The notes under the pieces are model-generated. The model had not been told where the DNA came from. It was given only the letters and a program-made list of their open reading frames with translations, and did no database searches. Shown piece after piece: positions 14,837 through 23,981 of a DNA stretch of 64,000 nt. The translations under genes were made by a program, and so were the position numbers. The DNA lies in NCBI GenBank assembly GCA_038230035.1, contig JBBRNX010000008.1:1-64000 (forward strand). Direction: 5' to 3'. Source of the DNA: Gaiella sp038230035 (GTDB lineage Bacteria; Actinomycetota; Thermoleophilia; Gaiellales; Gaiellaceae). The first letter of the stretch is position 1; every line of letters begins with the position of its first letter.

Positions 14837-17314
14837 GTGAGCTCCGGGCCAGAGCTTCCGAGCGGCACGGTGACTTTCCTTTTCACTGATGTCGAGGGGT
14901 CGACGCGGTTGCTTCATGAGCTCGGCGCCGAGAGATACGCGGGGGCGCTTGCCGAACATCGACGTGTTTTGCGTTGCGCGGCCGCCGCCCAGGGTGGTGT
15001 AGAGGTTGATACGCAGGGTGATGCGTTTTTCTTCGTGTTTCCGACTGCGCCTGGTGCGCTTGCCGCGGCCTTGGCTGCTGCGGATCGGCTGGCGGGCGGC
15101 CCGGTCCGCGTGCGGATGGGTATTCATAGCGGCACACCGTTTCTGACGGATGAGGGCTATGTCGGCGTCGATGTGCATCGGGCCGCGCGGATCGCTGCTT
15201 GCGGTCACGGCGGGCAGATCCTTCTGTCTGCCGCCGCATGCGGGCTCGTCAACGGCACGGACTTGCTTGACCTTGGCGAGCATCGCCTGAAGGATCTCTC
15301 GGCGCCCGAGCGTGTCTTCCAGGTCGGCCAGGCGCCGTTTCCGCCACTTCGGAGTTTGTACCGGACGAACCTGCCAGTGCCGGCGACGCCGTTTCTGGGT
15401 CGCGAGCGGGAACTCCGCGAGGTTGCAGGTTTCCTAGTTGGGGGCGAGTCGCGTCTTGTCACTTTGACCGGCCCGGGCGGCATCGGAAAGACTCGGCTCG
15501 CCCTGCAGGCCGCGGCTGCCGCGGCTGATCGGTTCGAAAGTGGTGTCTTCTGGGTGCCGCTTGCGTCGCTCGCCGACCCGCAGCTCGTATTGGCTGCAGC
15601 CGCACAGGCCGTGGGCGCAAAAAGCGGTTTGATCGAGCAGATTTCCGATCAGTCGCTACTTCTCGTGTTCGACAACTTCGAGCATCTCACTGAAGCGGCC
15701 GCCGAGGTCTCCGGGCTGTTGGCGAGCTGCCCGAACCTCCATTTGCTTGTGACGAGCCGCGAACTGCTGCGGCTGCCCGGAGAGCAGGCATACCCCGTGC
15801 CGGAGCTCCGTCCTGAGGACGGTGTCGAGTTGTTTCTCTCCAGGGCACGGGCCGCGCATCCCGCGTTCGGTGTCAGCGGGGCGGTGGTCGAGTTGTGCGC
15901 CAGGCTCGAGCAGCTGCCGTTGGCGCTGGAGCTGGCTGCGGCACGCGTACGCGTTCTTTCGCCGGAGCAACTCCTCGAGCGGCTGTCAGGTCGGCTCGAT
16001 CTCCTGAAGGGGGGCCGCGGTGTCGATCCTCGCCAGCAGACTCTTCGCGCGACGATCGAGTGGAGCTACGAACTGCTCGACCGGCCGGAGAGGCAGCTGT
16101 TCGCGCGGCTTGCCGTCTTCGTTGGAGGCTGGGCGCTTGAAGCGGCCGAACGCGTCTGCGAGGCCGACGTTGACGTTCTGCAGTCGCTTGTTGATAAGAG
16201 CCTAGTGCGTGCGCTCGAGGGCTCGCGGCTCTTTATGCTCGAAACGATCCGTGAGTTCGCCGGTGAGTCCCTTGAACGGTCCGGTGAGGCGTCGGAGTTG
16301 CGGCGCCATCACGCCAGCTACTTCCTCGACCTCGCGACGACTGCCACAGCCGGTTTTGAAAGCAGCGACGTGAAGACCTTTGAACAAGTCGAGGATGACC
16401 TACCGAACTTCAGAGCTGCCTACGCCTGGACGCTCAAGGCCGACCCGAAAAATGCATTGAGGTTCGCAAACGCCTTCCGGGCTTTCTGGTTCACGCGCGG
16501 CTACCTCAACGAGGGCCGTGGCTGGTACGCAGCGGCGCTCGAACTCCACGAGCGGCCAGACGGTGAGCGCGCCCGGGCACTGAGCACCGCGTCTGTCCTC
16601 GCCTCACTGCAGGCGGACTGGCCGCAGACACGCCGGTTGGCCGAAGAGGCTCGCACGATTGGCAAGGCGCTCGGCGATCCGAGCCTCGCCGGCGGCGCAC
16701 TCCTGACTCTCGGCCGCGCAACGCTCGCGGAAGGCGATTCAGAGCAAGCGCTGAGCCTCTTCGCGGAGGCAGAAGAGATCGCGACCGCAGCTGGTAAGGC
16801 ATCGTGGGTATCGATGGCCCGCTTCAACTCGGGCTACCTCGAGCTAGACCGCCGCAACTACCGCCGAGCTGAAAAGTGGTTCGAGTCTGCAAGGGAGAGC
16901 TTCGACGCCGAGGGTGACCGATACGGCGGCGCCCGATCGCGTGCCGCGCTCGGTGCGGTCGCGCTCCACGAAGGCCGCAACGATGATGCCATCGCGCCAC
17001 TTCGTGAGAGTCTCGAGCTCGCACAGTCGATCGGTGACCGTGACGACATCGCCTGGGGGCTGCAACTCACCGGCGTCGCCCACTCGGAGCAGCGACCCGA
17101 GCTCGCTGCCGGCCTCCTCGGAGCAGCCGAAGCGCTCCGCGAGACCCTCGGTACCAAACTCGAAGGCATAGAACTTGTGCTCCATCAACGAGGACTCGCA
17201 GCCCTCGCCACCCTCAAACCAGAAACGCTCACGACGGCCTGGTCGGCCGGACGGGAGCTGACACCCAATGCCGCAGCCGAGCTCGCGCTCTCCCACACCG
17301 CGAAGACAGAATAG
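14837..17314 (+). CDS. Class III cyclase - NB-ARC-type ATPase - TPR signalling protein
   Basis: An 825-residue protein. Residues 8-165 form a class III cyclase with metal Asp18 (FLFTDVEGSTRLL) and Asp62 (VDTQGDAFFFVF). Residues about 185-440 are an AP/NB-ARC-type STAND ATPase with Walker A GPGGIGKTR (212-220), Walker B LLLVFDN (274-280) and the VTSRELL sensor. A winged-helix segment (SYELLDRPERQLFARLAVFVGGW) follows, then TPR-like helical repeats to the C-terminus. This is a known actinobacterial architecture in which the ATPase/TPR part senses a ligand or protein. GTG start. It lies between the repeat protein and the serine recombinase. Confidence 0.9.
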   Translation: MSSGPELPSGTVTFLFTDVEGSTRLLHELGAERYAGALAEHRRVLRCAAAAQGGVEVDTQGDAFFFVFPTAPGALAAALAAADRLAGGPVRVRMGIHSGTPFLTDEGYVGVDVHRAARIAACGHGGQILLSAAACGLVNGTDLLDLGEHRLKDLSAPERVFQVGQAPFPPLRSLYRTNLPVPATPFLGRERELREVAGFLVGGESRLVTLTGPGGIGKTRLALQAAAAAADRFESGVFWVPLASLADPQLVLAAAAQAVGAKSGLIEQISDQSLLLVFDNFEHLTEAAAEVSGLLASCPNLHLLVTSRELLRLPGEQAYPVPELRPEDGVELFLSRARAAHPAFGVSGAVVELCARLEQLPLALELAAARVRVLSPEQLLERLSGRLDLLKGGRGVDPRQQTLRATIEWSYELLDRPERQLFARLAVFVGGWALEAAERVCEADVDVLQSLVDKSLVRALEGSRLFMLETIREFAGESLERSGEASELRRHHASYFLDLATTATAGFESSDVKTFEQVEDDLPNFRAAYAWTLKADPKNALRFANAFRAFWFTRGYLNEGRGWYAAALELHERPDGERARALSTASVLASLQADWPQTRRLAEEARTIGKALGDPSLAGGALLTLGRATLAEGDSEQALSLFAEAEEIATAAGKASWVSMARFNSGYLELDRRNYRRAEKWFESARESFDAEGDRYGGARSRAALGAVALHEGRNDDAIAPLRESLELAQSIGDRDDIAWGLQLTGVAHSEQRPELAAGLLGAAEALRETLGTKLEGIELVLHQRGLAALATLKPETLTTAWSAGRELTPNAAAELALSHTAKTE

Positions 17315-17522
17315 TAAGGGCAAGCCTCAGAGTCCCAACAAGCAAAGGAAGTGTTCATCGTGTCCTCCGTGCTCCGGCTACGGCATGTTCGAACCGACTC
17401 CGGTAGCGCGGCCGAACCCTACTCAGCGACGTGCCGGAATCCCGGCTGGAGGTTCCAGCTTGGGCTCGACGGGTGGCTTTGTAGGCGCGCTTCCGCGCTT
17501 GTCGGGCGGCGCGCGCGATCTA

Positions 17523-18872
17523 CTATCGGAACGCGACTTCGCACCGCTCGGAGAGCGGCTCCCGCCCCTTTGCGACCGTGACCTGCCTGACCTGGCGCTC
17601 GACCCACTCCTTCCGCTCGGCCCAGCCCCACTCGGTGTTCCAGAGGCGGCCGACCAGCTCGTAGCTGCCCGACGACCGCTCTCGCGCATCGGCCAGCTCG
17701 GCCTCGGCCTTATTCACGACGACCACGTAGTCGGAGGCTGCCTGTGCGTACTTCTCGGGGCCGAGCACGCGACGTAGGGTCGTGTCGGAGAGGAAGCCGT
17801 CCAGGTCAGCGCGGGCTTCGTCTAGCGCTAGCTCTGCCTCCTCGACCTTTGTATCGTCGCCGCCGGGTTGCGCAACCCACTGGGCCGGATCTGCCGGGTT
17901 GAGCACCTCGTCCAGCGAATTAAGCACGAGCGCATCGAGTTGCGCGGCCGGCGCGTGGGCGTGCTTGGAGCACGAGAGTTGCCGGCAGGTGTAGTACGGA
18001 TTCCTGTTCCGGGTGCCCGAACCCGAGAGATACATCGACTTCCCGCACGTGCTGCAGATGGCCAGGCCCTGGAGCAGAAACTTCTGGGTGAGTCGCCCAG
18101 TCCGCGCCGACGGCCTCGCCTTGCCCTGGCACCGCTGCCACAGTGGCCGCGGCACGATCGCCTCGTGTGCGTCGTCCCGCACCGCCGCGCCGTAGCGGGC
18201 CTGGCCGAGGTAGACCGGGTTTCGCACTAGACCGGCGACGCCCTGCTCGCTCCTCCTGTGGCCCTGCTCGGCCGCCCATCGGGCGAGCCTGACCCACGAC
18301 CAGCCCTTTGCTCGGAGCTCGAAGAGCCGGCGAACGATCGGCGCTGTGTCCGGGTCGGGCACGAGGCGGCGCGTCTCCGAATGGCGTACGTAGCCGAGAG
18401 GAATGTGCCCTGCGATGTGGATGCCGCGCTCGACGGCGGATGCGGTAGCCGCAGCGAAGCCCGCTTTGGCCCGGTCGCGCTCATTTTCGGCCACCGACAG
18501 GAGGATCGTCCGCACCATCTTGCCCGACGGCGAGGCGTCCCACTGCTCTGTCGCCGACCACACTCGGCCCCCGGAAGCCTCGATCCGCTCCAGGGCCACC
18601 AGCGCATCCTTCACCGAGCGCGAGAACCGCGAGAGGTTCCAGACCACGAGGCCAGCGGCCTCCCCAGACTCGACCATCGCGATGGCCCGGTTCCACCCGG
18701 GGCGCATGCGATCGCCACCCGAGGCGTCCAACTCCTCGACGATCTCCACGACCTCGAGGCCCTCACGGGCCGCAACGCGGGCGATCTCCTCCCGCTGCAG
18801 CTCCGGCGAAAGGAAGCTGTCGCCGCCTCTGCCGCCAACCTTCGATACCCGGATGTAGCCTACGGCGCGCAT
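17523..18872 (-). CDS. Large serine recombinase (site-specific integrase)
   Basis: A 449-residue serine recombinase. Residues 2-150 are the resolvase catalytic domain with nucleophile Ser10 in VGYIRVSK and the VVWNLSRFSRS region. The recombinase domain includes IPLGYVRHSETRRLVPDPDTAPIVRRLFELRAKGWS and GVAGLVRNPVYLGQARYG. A four-Cys zinc ribbon follows (CSTCGKSMYLS, YYTCRQLSC), then a coiled-coil C-terminus. ATG 18872 is preferred over an in-frame start at 18899. Its start codon overlaps that of the divergent aminotransferase, so the element appears to be inserted directly against that gene. It probably catalyses integration or excision of the accessory region. Confidence 0.93.
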   Translation of the reverse strand: MRAVGYIRVSKVGGRGGDSFLSPELQREEIARVAAREGLEVVEIVEELDASGGDRMRPGWNRAIAMVESGEAAGLVVWNLSRFSRSVKDALVALERIEASGGRVWSATEQWDASPSGKMVRTILLSVAENERDRAKAGFAAATASAVERGIHIAGHIPLGYVRHSETRRLVPDPDTAPIVRRLFELRAKGWSWVRLARWAAEQGHRRSEQGVAGLVRNPVYLGQARYGAAVRDDAHEAIVPRPLWQRCQGKARPSARTGRLTQKFLLQGLAICSTCGKSMYLSGSGTRNRNPYYTCRQLSCSKHAHAPAAQLDALVLNSLDEVLNPADPAQWVAQPGGDDTKVEEAELALDEARADLDGFLSDTTLRRVLGPEKYAQAASDYVVVVNKAEAELADARERSSGSYELVGRLWNTEWGWAERKEWVERQVRQVTVAKGREPLSERCEVAFR

Positions 18873-20325
18873 GGCGACTCCCATTCTGGACGCACCCACG
18901 TATCAGCGGCTCGCGAAGGACCACCTCTGGATGCACTTCACCCGCATGGGCGGGTACGGCACGGCGGACGTGCCGATTATCGTCCGCGGCGACGGGTGCT
19001 ACCTCGAAGACTCGAACGGCAAGCGTTACCTGGACGCTCTGGCCGGGCTGTACTGCGTCAACATCGGCTACAGCCACGGCGAGGAGATCGGCCAGGCGGC
19101 GCTCGAGCAGATGCGCGAGCTGCCGTTCTACACCAACTGGGCGAACGCACATCCGCGCGCGATCGAGCTGGCCGCGGAAATCGCTTCACTCGCACCGGGC
19201 GACCTGAACCGCGTCTTCTTCGTCTCCGGCGGCTCGGAGGCGGTCGAGTCGGCGTGGAAGCTCGCGCGCCAGTACTACCTCGTGCACGGCGAGAAGGACG
19301 TCCGGAAGGCGCTCGCCGAGCCGGAGAACAGGCACGACTCGATCGTCGCGGCTTCCCAAAGGCCGCACCGCTACAAGGCGATCGCACGCCATATCGCGTA
19401 CCACGGCACGACGATGGGTGCGCTCTCGATCAACGGCATCAACGCGATCCGGGCGCCGTTCGAGCCGCTGGTTCCGGAGGTTCGCCACGTCCGCAACACG
19501 AACCGCTACCACCGCCCGCCCGAGGAGACCGAGGTGGAGTTCACGGCGATGCTGCTCGACGATCTCGAGCAGACCATCCTCGCGATGGGGCCCGAGACGG
19601 TGTGCCTCGTGCACATGGAGCCGGTGCAGAACTCGGGCGGCTGCTTCACGCCACCGGTCGGCTACTGGCAGGGCGTACGCGAGATCTGCACGCGCTACGA
19701 CATCCTGCTCTCCTGCGACGAGGTGATCACAGGCTTCGGGCGGCTCGGCTACTGGTTCGGCTCCGAGCGCTACGACATCCGGCCGGACATAGTGACGTGC
19801 GCGAAGGGCCTGTCGTCCTCATACGCGGCCATCGGCGCGGTCGTAGCGACAGATCGTGTCATGGAGCCGTTCCTCGAATCGAGCTCCATGTACTCGCACG
19901 GGATCACCTTCGGCGGTCATCCGGTGATGTGCGCGATCGCGCTCAAGAACATCGAGATCATGAAGCGGGAGAAGATCGTCGAGCATGTCCTCGAACAGGA
20001 GGACGTCTTCCGGGCGAAGCTCGCGACGCTGCTCGACCTGCCGATCGTCGGCGACCTCCGCGGCACGGGATTCTTCTACTCGCTCGAGCTGGTGAAGAAC
20101 AAGGAGACGCGCGAGACATTCGACGACGCCGAATGCGAGTCGCTGCTGCGCGGGTTCCTCTCGCCGGCCCTGTTCGAGGCCGGGCTGATCTGCCGCTCGG
20201 ACGACCGTGGCGACCCCGTTGTTCAGATCTCGCCGCCGCTCGTCGCAGGTGAGAAGGAGATGGACGAGATCGTCGGCATCCTCGGCGACGCGCTTGCCGA
20301 GGCGTCGCGGCGGATGATCGCCTAG
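18871..20325 (+). CDS. Class III aminotransferase (omega-amino acid:pyruvate type)
   Basis: A 484-residue PLP-dependent fold-type I class III aminotransferase. The sequence has HLWMHFTRMG near the N-terminus, VFFVSGGSEAVESAWKLARQY, the cofactor-site CDEVITGFGRLGYWFGSERY and the CAKGLSSSYAAIGAVV segment with the Schiff-base Lys. It most resembles enzymes using beta-alanine, GABA or putrescine-type amines with pyruvate. The N-terminus looks complete. Its ATG overlaps the recombinase start codon on the other strand and no Shine-Dalgarno site is present, because the upstream DNA is recombinase coding sequence. Confidence 0.9.
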   Translation: MATPILDAPTYQRLAKDHLWMHFTRMGGYGTADVPIIVRGDGCYLEDSNGKRYLDALAGLYCVNIGYSHGEEIGQAALEQMRELPFYTNWANAHPRAIELAAEIASLAPGDLNRVFFVSGGSEAVESAWKLARQYYLVHGEKDVRKALAEPENRHDSIVAASQRPHRYKAIARHIAYHGTTMGALSINGINAIRAPFEPLVPEVRHVRNTNRYHRPPEETEVEFTAMLLDDLEQTILAMGPETVCLVHMEPVQNSGGCFTPPVGYWQGVREICTRYDILLSCDEVITGFGRLGYWFGSERYDIRPDIVTCAKGLSSSYAAIGAVVATDRVMEPFLESSSMYSHGITFGGHPVMCAIALKNIEIMKREKIVEHVLEQEDVFRAKLATLLDLPIVGDLRGTGFFYSLELVKNKETRETFDDAECESLLRGFLSPALFEAGLICRSDDRGDPVVQISPPLVAGEKEMDEIVGILGDALAEASRRMIA

Positions 20326-20418
20326 CCCGAACTGACGAAGGGGCCGGGTATCTGCGCCGGAGTTGCCGAGGTCTGGCATGCTCGTCGGAGTCCGGCACTC
20401 GTCCACGTGGGAGGTTCG

Positions 20419-21174
20419 ATGAGCAGCATGCTTGAGGCCAGCACCGATCAGGCCGTCGTCGTCGCTCAGGACCTGACGCGAACCTATGGAGCCGGGGACA
20501 CGGCAGTGCAAGCGCTGCGCGGGGTCTCCGTCACGATCGACGCGGGCAAGCTGACCGCTGTCATGGGCCCGTCCGGGTCGGGCAAGTCGACGCTGATGCA
20601 CATCCTTGCGGGGCTCGACAAGCCAACGTCCGGGACGGTCGAAATCTCCGGCACGGAGATCACGACGCTCGGCGACACCGATCTGACGAAGCTCCGCCGC
20701 GAGCACATCGGCTTCATCTTCCAGTTCTTCAATCTTTTGCCGATGCTCGATGCCCGCGAAAACATCCTGCTGCCGCTGACGATCGCCGGCGAGAAGCCCG
20801 AGCACGAATGGATCGACACCCTGGTCGCGCAGGTCGGGCTGAAGGATCGCCTCACGCACCGCCCGGCTGAGCTCTCGGGCGGCCAGCAGCAGCGCGTTGC
20901 AATCGCTCGCGCGCTCGTGTCGAAGCCGACGGTCGTGTTTGCGGACGAGCCGACAGGCAACCTCGACTCGTCGACCAGCGGTGAGATCCTCGAGCTGCTG
21001 CGCACGTCGGTGGAGACGTATGGCCAGACGTTGGTGATGGTGACCCACGACGCGCGGGCGGCGGCCATGGCCGACCGCGTCCTGCTGCTCGACGACGGGC
21101 TGATCGTGCGCGAGATGCCGCGCTCGGACGCGCACGAGATCCTCGTCGCGATCGAGGAGTTGAACCGGCGGTGA
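20419..21174 (+). CDS. ABC transporter ATP-binding protein (MacB/LolD type)
   Basis: A 251-residue ATPase with Walker A GPSGSGKST, Q-loop FQFFNLLPMLDARENI, signature LSGGQQQRVAIARAL, Walker B VVFADEPTGNLDS and the H-loop VTHD. The EPTGNLDS form and FFNLLP Q-loop mark the MacB/LolD/FtsE branch that works with FtsX-type permeases. ATG 20419 follows GGGAGG; a GTG at 20407 is less likely. Its TGA overlaps the GTG of the permease at 21171, so the pair is translationally coupled. Likely function: mechanotransmission-type export or lipoprotein/peptide handling. Confidence 0.92.
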   Translation: MSSMLEASTDQAVVVAQDLTRTYGAGDTAVQALRGVSVTIDAGKLTAVMGPSGSGKSTLMHILAGLDKPTSGTVEISGTEITTLGDTDLTKLRREHIGFIFQFFNLLPMLDARENILLPLTIAGEKPEHEWIDTLVAQVGLKDRLTHRPAELSGGQQQRVAIARALVSKPTVVFADEPTGNLDSSTSGEILELLRTSVETYGQTLVMVTHDARAAAMADRVLLLDDGLIVREMPRSDAHEILVAIEELNRR

Positions 21175-23981
21175 CCCGCTTCGCGCTCCGCGGCATCCTC
21201 GGCCGCAAGCTCCGCACGGTCCTGACCGCGGTGGCCGTCGTGCTCGGCGTCGCCATGGTCAGCGGCACGTTCGTCCTCACCGACTCGATCGCGAAGGCGT
21301 TCGACGCGATTTTCACTGAGCAGTATCGGGGCACCGACGCCGTTGTGACGGGCAAGTCGGCATTCGATCTGAGCAATAACAACAACACAAGTGACTTGCC
21401 GTCGTTCGACGAGTCGCTGCTCGAGAAGGTCAGAGGCCTGCCCGACGTCCGTGCTGCGCTCGGCGGGGTTGCGGCCCAGGCTCACCTGATCGGCAGGGAC
21501 GGGAAGGCGATCGTCTTCGGCGGTGCGCCGAACCTCGGCTTCAGCGTCGACCCGTCGCAGCCTGCGTTCAACTCGCTCTCGCTCGTCGACGGCGGGTGGC
21601 CGAAAGGCTCGGAGGTCGTGGTCGACCGCTCGACCGCGAGCAAGAAGCACCTCCGCGTGGGCGACATGATCGGCGTCCAGGCGCAGGGGCCGGTGGTGCG
21701 GTTTCGGATCTCCGGTCTGGTCAAGTTCGGCGCGGTCTCGACGATCGGCGGCGCGACGCTCGCAGGGTTCGATCTCGCTTCGGCGCAGAGCCTCTTTGAC
21801 AAACAGGGCAAGCTCGACGACATCCGCCTAGCGGGGAAGAGCGGCGTCTCGCCCGAGAAGCTCGTCGCCGAGGTGCAGAAGATCCTGCCGCGGGGGACGC
21901 AGGTACGGAGTGGATCGTCGCAGGCCACGAAGGACGCCAAGGACACGAACAGCTTCATCACCTTCCTGCAGACGTTCCTGCTGGCGTTCGGCGGCATCGC
22001 GCTGTTCGTGGGCTCGTTCGTGATCGCCAACTCGCTCTCGATCACGATCGCCCAGCGGATGCGCGAGTTCGCGACGTTGCGGACGCTCGGAGCCTCGCGA
22101 CGGCAGGTGCTCGCGTCGGTCATCGTCGAGGCGCTGGCCATGGGCGTGGTCGCGTCGTTGATCGGACTGTTCCTCGGCCTGGCGCTTGCCAAGGGCCTAT
22201 TCAGGCTTTTCAACGCGGTTGGTTTCACGCTGCCCAACAACGGCCTGACATTCGAGACGCGGACCATTGTCGTCGCACTCGTGGTCGGAATCGTTATCAC
22301 CCTGCTCGCCAGCCTCCGGCCCGCGTTCCGAGCAACACGCGTGCCACCGATCGCGGCTGTGCGCGAAGGTGCGGTGCTTCCTCCGGGGAGATTTGCTCGC
22401 TTCCGCGTCGTCGGCGCGATCGCGACTGCGGCGCTCGGGTTTGCGGCGCTCCTGCTCGGCCTGTTCGGGCACGGTCTTGGCACGAAGGGTGTCCTCGGCC
22501 TCATGGGTCTCGGTGCGCTTCTCATCTTCATCGGTGTCGCGCTCTTCGCGTCCCGACTCGTTCGCCCGCTCGCGGTCGTCGCTAACCCGGTCGCACGCTG
22601 GGCCGTCTTCGTCCTCTCCGTCCTCGCGTGGCCGCTCTTTACGCTGCCCTTCTGGCTTCTCCGCCTCGGTGCCTGGGGGCCTGGGGGCGCCGGCAAGCGC
22701 ACCCTGGCGTTCATCGGCGGGGCCGTTCTCAACCCGCTGCTGCTCGTAGTCGTGCTGATCTCGATCCTGCGGAAGGCGATGACTCGCTGGAACCCCGAAT
22801 GGCCCGCCGAGTTCCCGGGCGTGCTCGCAGACCACTCTGCGACCAGTGTCGGCAGTGAGAACAGTCAGCGCAATCCGCAGCGCACCGCCTCGACCGCGGC
22901 GGCTTTGATGATCGGGCTTGCGCTCGTCACGCTCGTCGCCACGCTGGCTGCCGGGATCATCAAGCCGTTCGAGGACGCCGTGAACAAGATCTTCACGTCG
23001 GACTACGCGATCACGGCCCAGAACAACTTCGATCCGATTCCCGTCAGCGCCGCGAGGGCCGCCGCTTCCACCCCGGGTATCGACGCGATTGCGAGCGTGC
23101 GTGGCGGCGAAGGATTCGTGAGCTTTGATGATGGCGGGGTAAGACCTTCCGGCTCGACGGCGCAGGTCACGGCCGTCGATCCATCGATTGGTCGCGTCAT
23201 CACGATCGACTGGAAGAACGGGTCGAACGCGGTCTTCGCCGCCCTGGGCGCGAACGGCGCATTCGTCGACGACGGGTATGCCAAGAAGCACAAGCTCTCG
23301 ATTGGCTCCCCGATCGCGCTGCTCACTCCGAAGGGCGACACGCTCCACCTCGTCTTGAAGGGGATCTTCAAGCCGCCGACGGGCGGCTCGCCGTTCGGCG
23401 CCATCACGATCTCGAGCTCCGCATTCGACGCCCACTACGACCAACCGCAGAACCTCTTCACGTTCGTGGCGATGCGTGGCGGCGTCACCGACGCGAACAC
23501 CGCTGCGTTGACAAGCGCGCTGAAGTCGTTCCCGAACGCAAAGGCGGCGACGCGCGATCAGTTCGTGAAGAACCAGACCAGCTTCCTCAAGAACATCCTC
23601 AACATCCTCTACGTGCTGCTCGCGCTCTCGGTCGTCGTCAGCCTGTTCGGGATCGTGAACACGCTCGTGCTGACCGTGTTCGAGCGGACTCGCGAGATCG
23701 GGATGCTGCGTGCTATCGGGCTGACCCGGCGACAGACACGGCAGATGATCCGCCACGAGAGCGTCATCACGGCGCTGATCGGGGCGGTGCTCGGGATCGT
23801 CCTCGGACTCGTCCTCGGCGCCCTGTTGACCGCGCGCGTGAAGGAGATCGTGTTCGTGGTGCCCGTCACTCAGTTGATCGTCTTCACGATCGCGTCGATC
23901 TTCGTCGGCATCGTCGCGGCGATCTTCCCGGCGCGGCGCGCCGCGAGGCTGAACCCGCTCGAAGCCTTGCACTACGAATAG
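21171..23981 (+). CDS. FtsX-like ABC permease, duplicated
   Basis: A 936-residue integral membrane protein made of two FtsX/MacB-type halves. Each half has a large extracytoplasmic domain and a cluster of membrane helices: residues about 255-400 (QTFLLAFGGIALFVGSFVIANSL), four central helices about 415-530, and the C-terminal FtsX core about 800-936 (YVLLALSVVVSLFGIVNTLVL, ALIGAVLGIVLGLVLG, FTIASIFVGIVAAIFPA). An MREFATLRTLGASRRQ-type coupling helix occurs in both halves (second: TREIGMLRAIGLTRRQ). It pairs with the ATPase immediately upstream. Substrate unknown. The 3' end overlaps the convergent CoA-transferase by 10 bases. Confidence 0.92.
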   Translation: MTRFALRGILGRKLRTVLTAVAVVLGVAMVSGTFVLTDSIAKAFDAIFTEQYRGTDAVVTGKSAFDLSNNNNTSDLPSFDESLLEKVRGLPDVRAALGGVAAQAHLIGRDGKAIVFGGAPNLGFSVDPSQPAFNSLSLVDGGWPKGSEVVVDRSTASKKHLRVGDMIGVQAQGPVVRFRISGLVKFGAVSTIGGATLAGFDLASAQSLFDKQGKLDDIRLAGKSGVSPEKLVAEVQKILPRGTQVRSGSSQATKDAKDTNSFITFLQTFLLAFGGIALFVGSFVIANSLSITIAQRMREFATLRTLGASRRQVLASVIVEALAMGVVASLIGLFLGLALAKGLFRLFNAVGFTLPNNGLTFETRTIVVALVVGIVITLLASLRPAFRATRVPPIAAVREGAVLPPGRFARFRVVGAIATAALGFAALLLGLFGHGLGTKGVLGLMGLGALLIFIGVALFASRLVRPLAVVANPVARWAVFVLSVLAWPLFTLPFWLLRLGAWGPGGAGKRTLAFIGGAVLNPLLLVVVLISILRKAMTRWNPEWPAEFPGVLADHSATSVGSENSQRNPQRTASTAAALMIGLALVTLVATLAAGIIKPFEDAVNKIFTSDYAITAQNNFDPIPVSAARAAASTPGIDAIASVRGGEGFVSFDDGGVRPSGSTAQVTAVDPSIGRVITIDWKNGSNAVFAALGANGAFVDDGYAKKHKLSIGSPIALLTPKGDTLHLVLKGIFKPPTGGSPFGAITISSSAFDAHYDQPQNLFTFVAMRGGVTDANTAALTSALKSFPNAKAATRDQFVKNQTSFLKNILNILYVLLALSVVVSLFGIVNTLVLTVFERTREIGMLRAIGLTRRQTRQMIRHESVITALIGAVLGIVLGLVLGALLTARVKEIVFVVPVTQLIVFTIASIFVGIVAAIFPARRAARLNPLEALHYE

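Noticed and set aside
17380..17410. GTTCGAAC word suggesting a tRNA T-loop or attachment site near the recombinase 3' end
   Set aside because: No flanking T-stem or acceptor pairing can be formed on either strand.
17268..17520. Reading frame containing KCSSCPPCSGYGMF between the cyclase-TPR gene and the recombinase
   Set aside because: Its only start lies inside the cyclase gene, the frame then runs antisense through the recombinase, and the rest is low-complexity. The Cys cluster alone does not support a gene.
22197..23972. Long antisense open frame (591 codons) opposite the FtsX permease
   Set aside because: Its product is dominated by Arg, Glu and Asp, as expected for the complement of a GC-rich coding strand. 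The permease is unambiguous.
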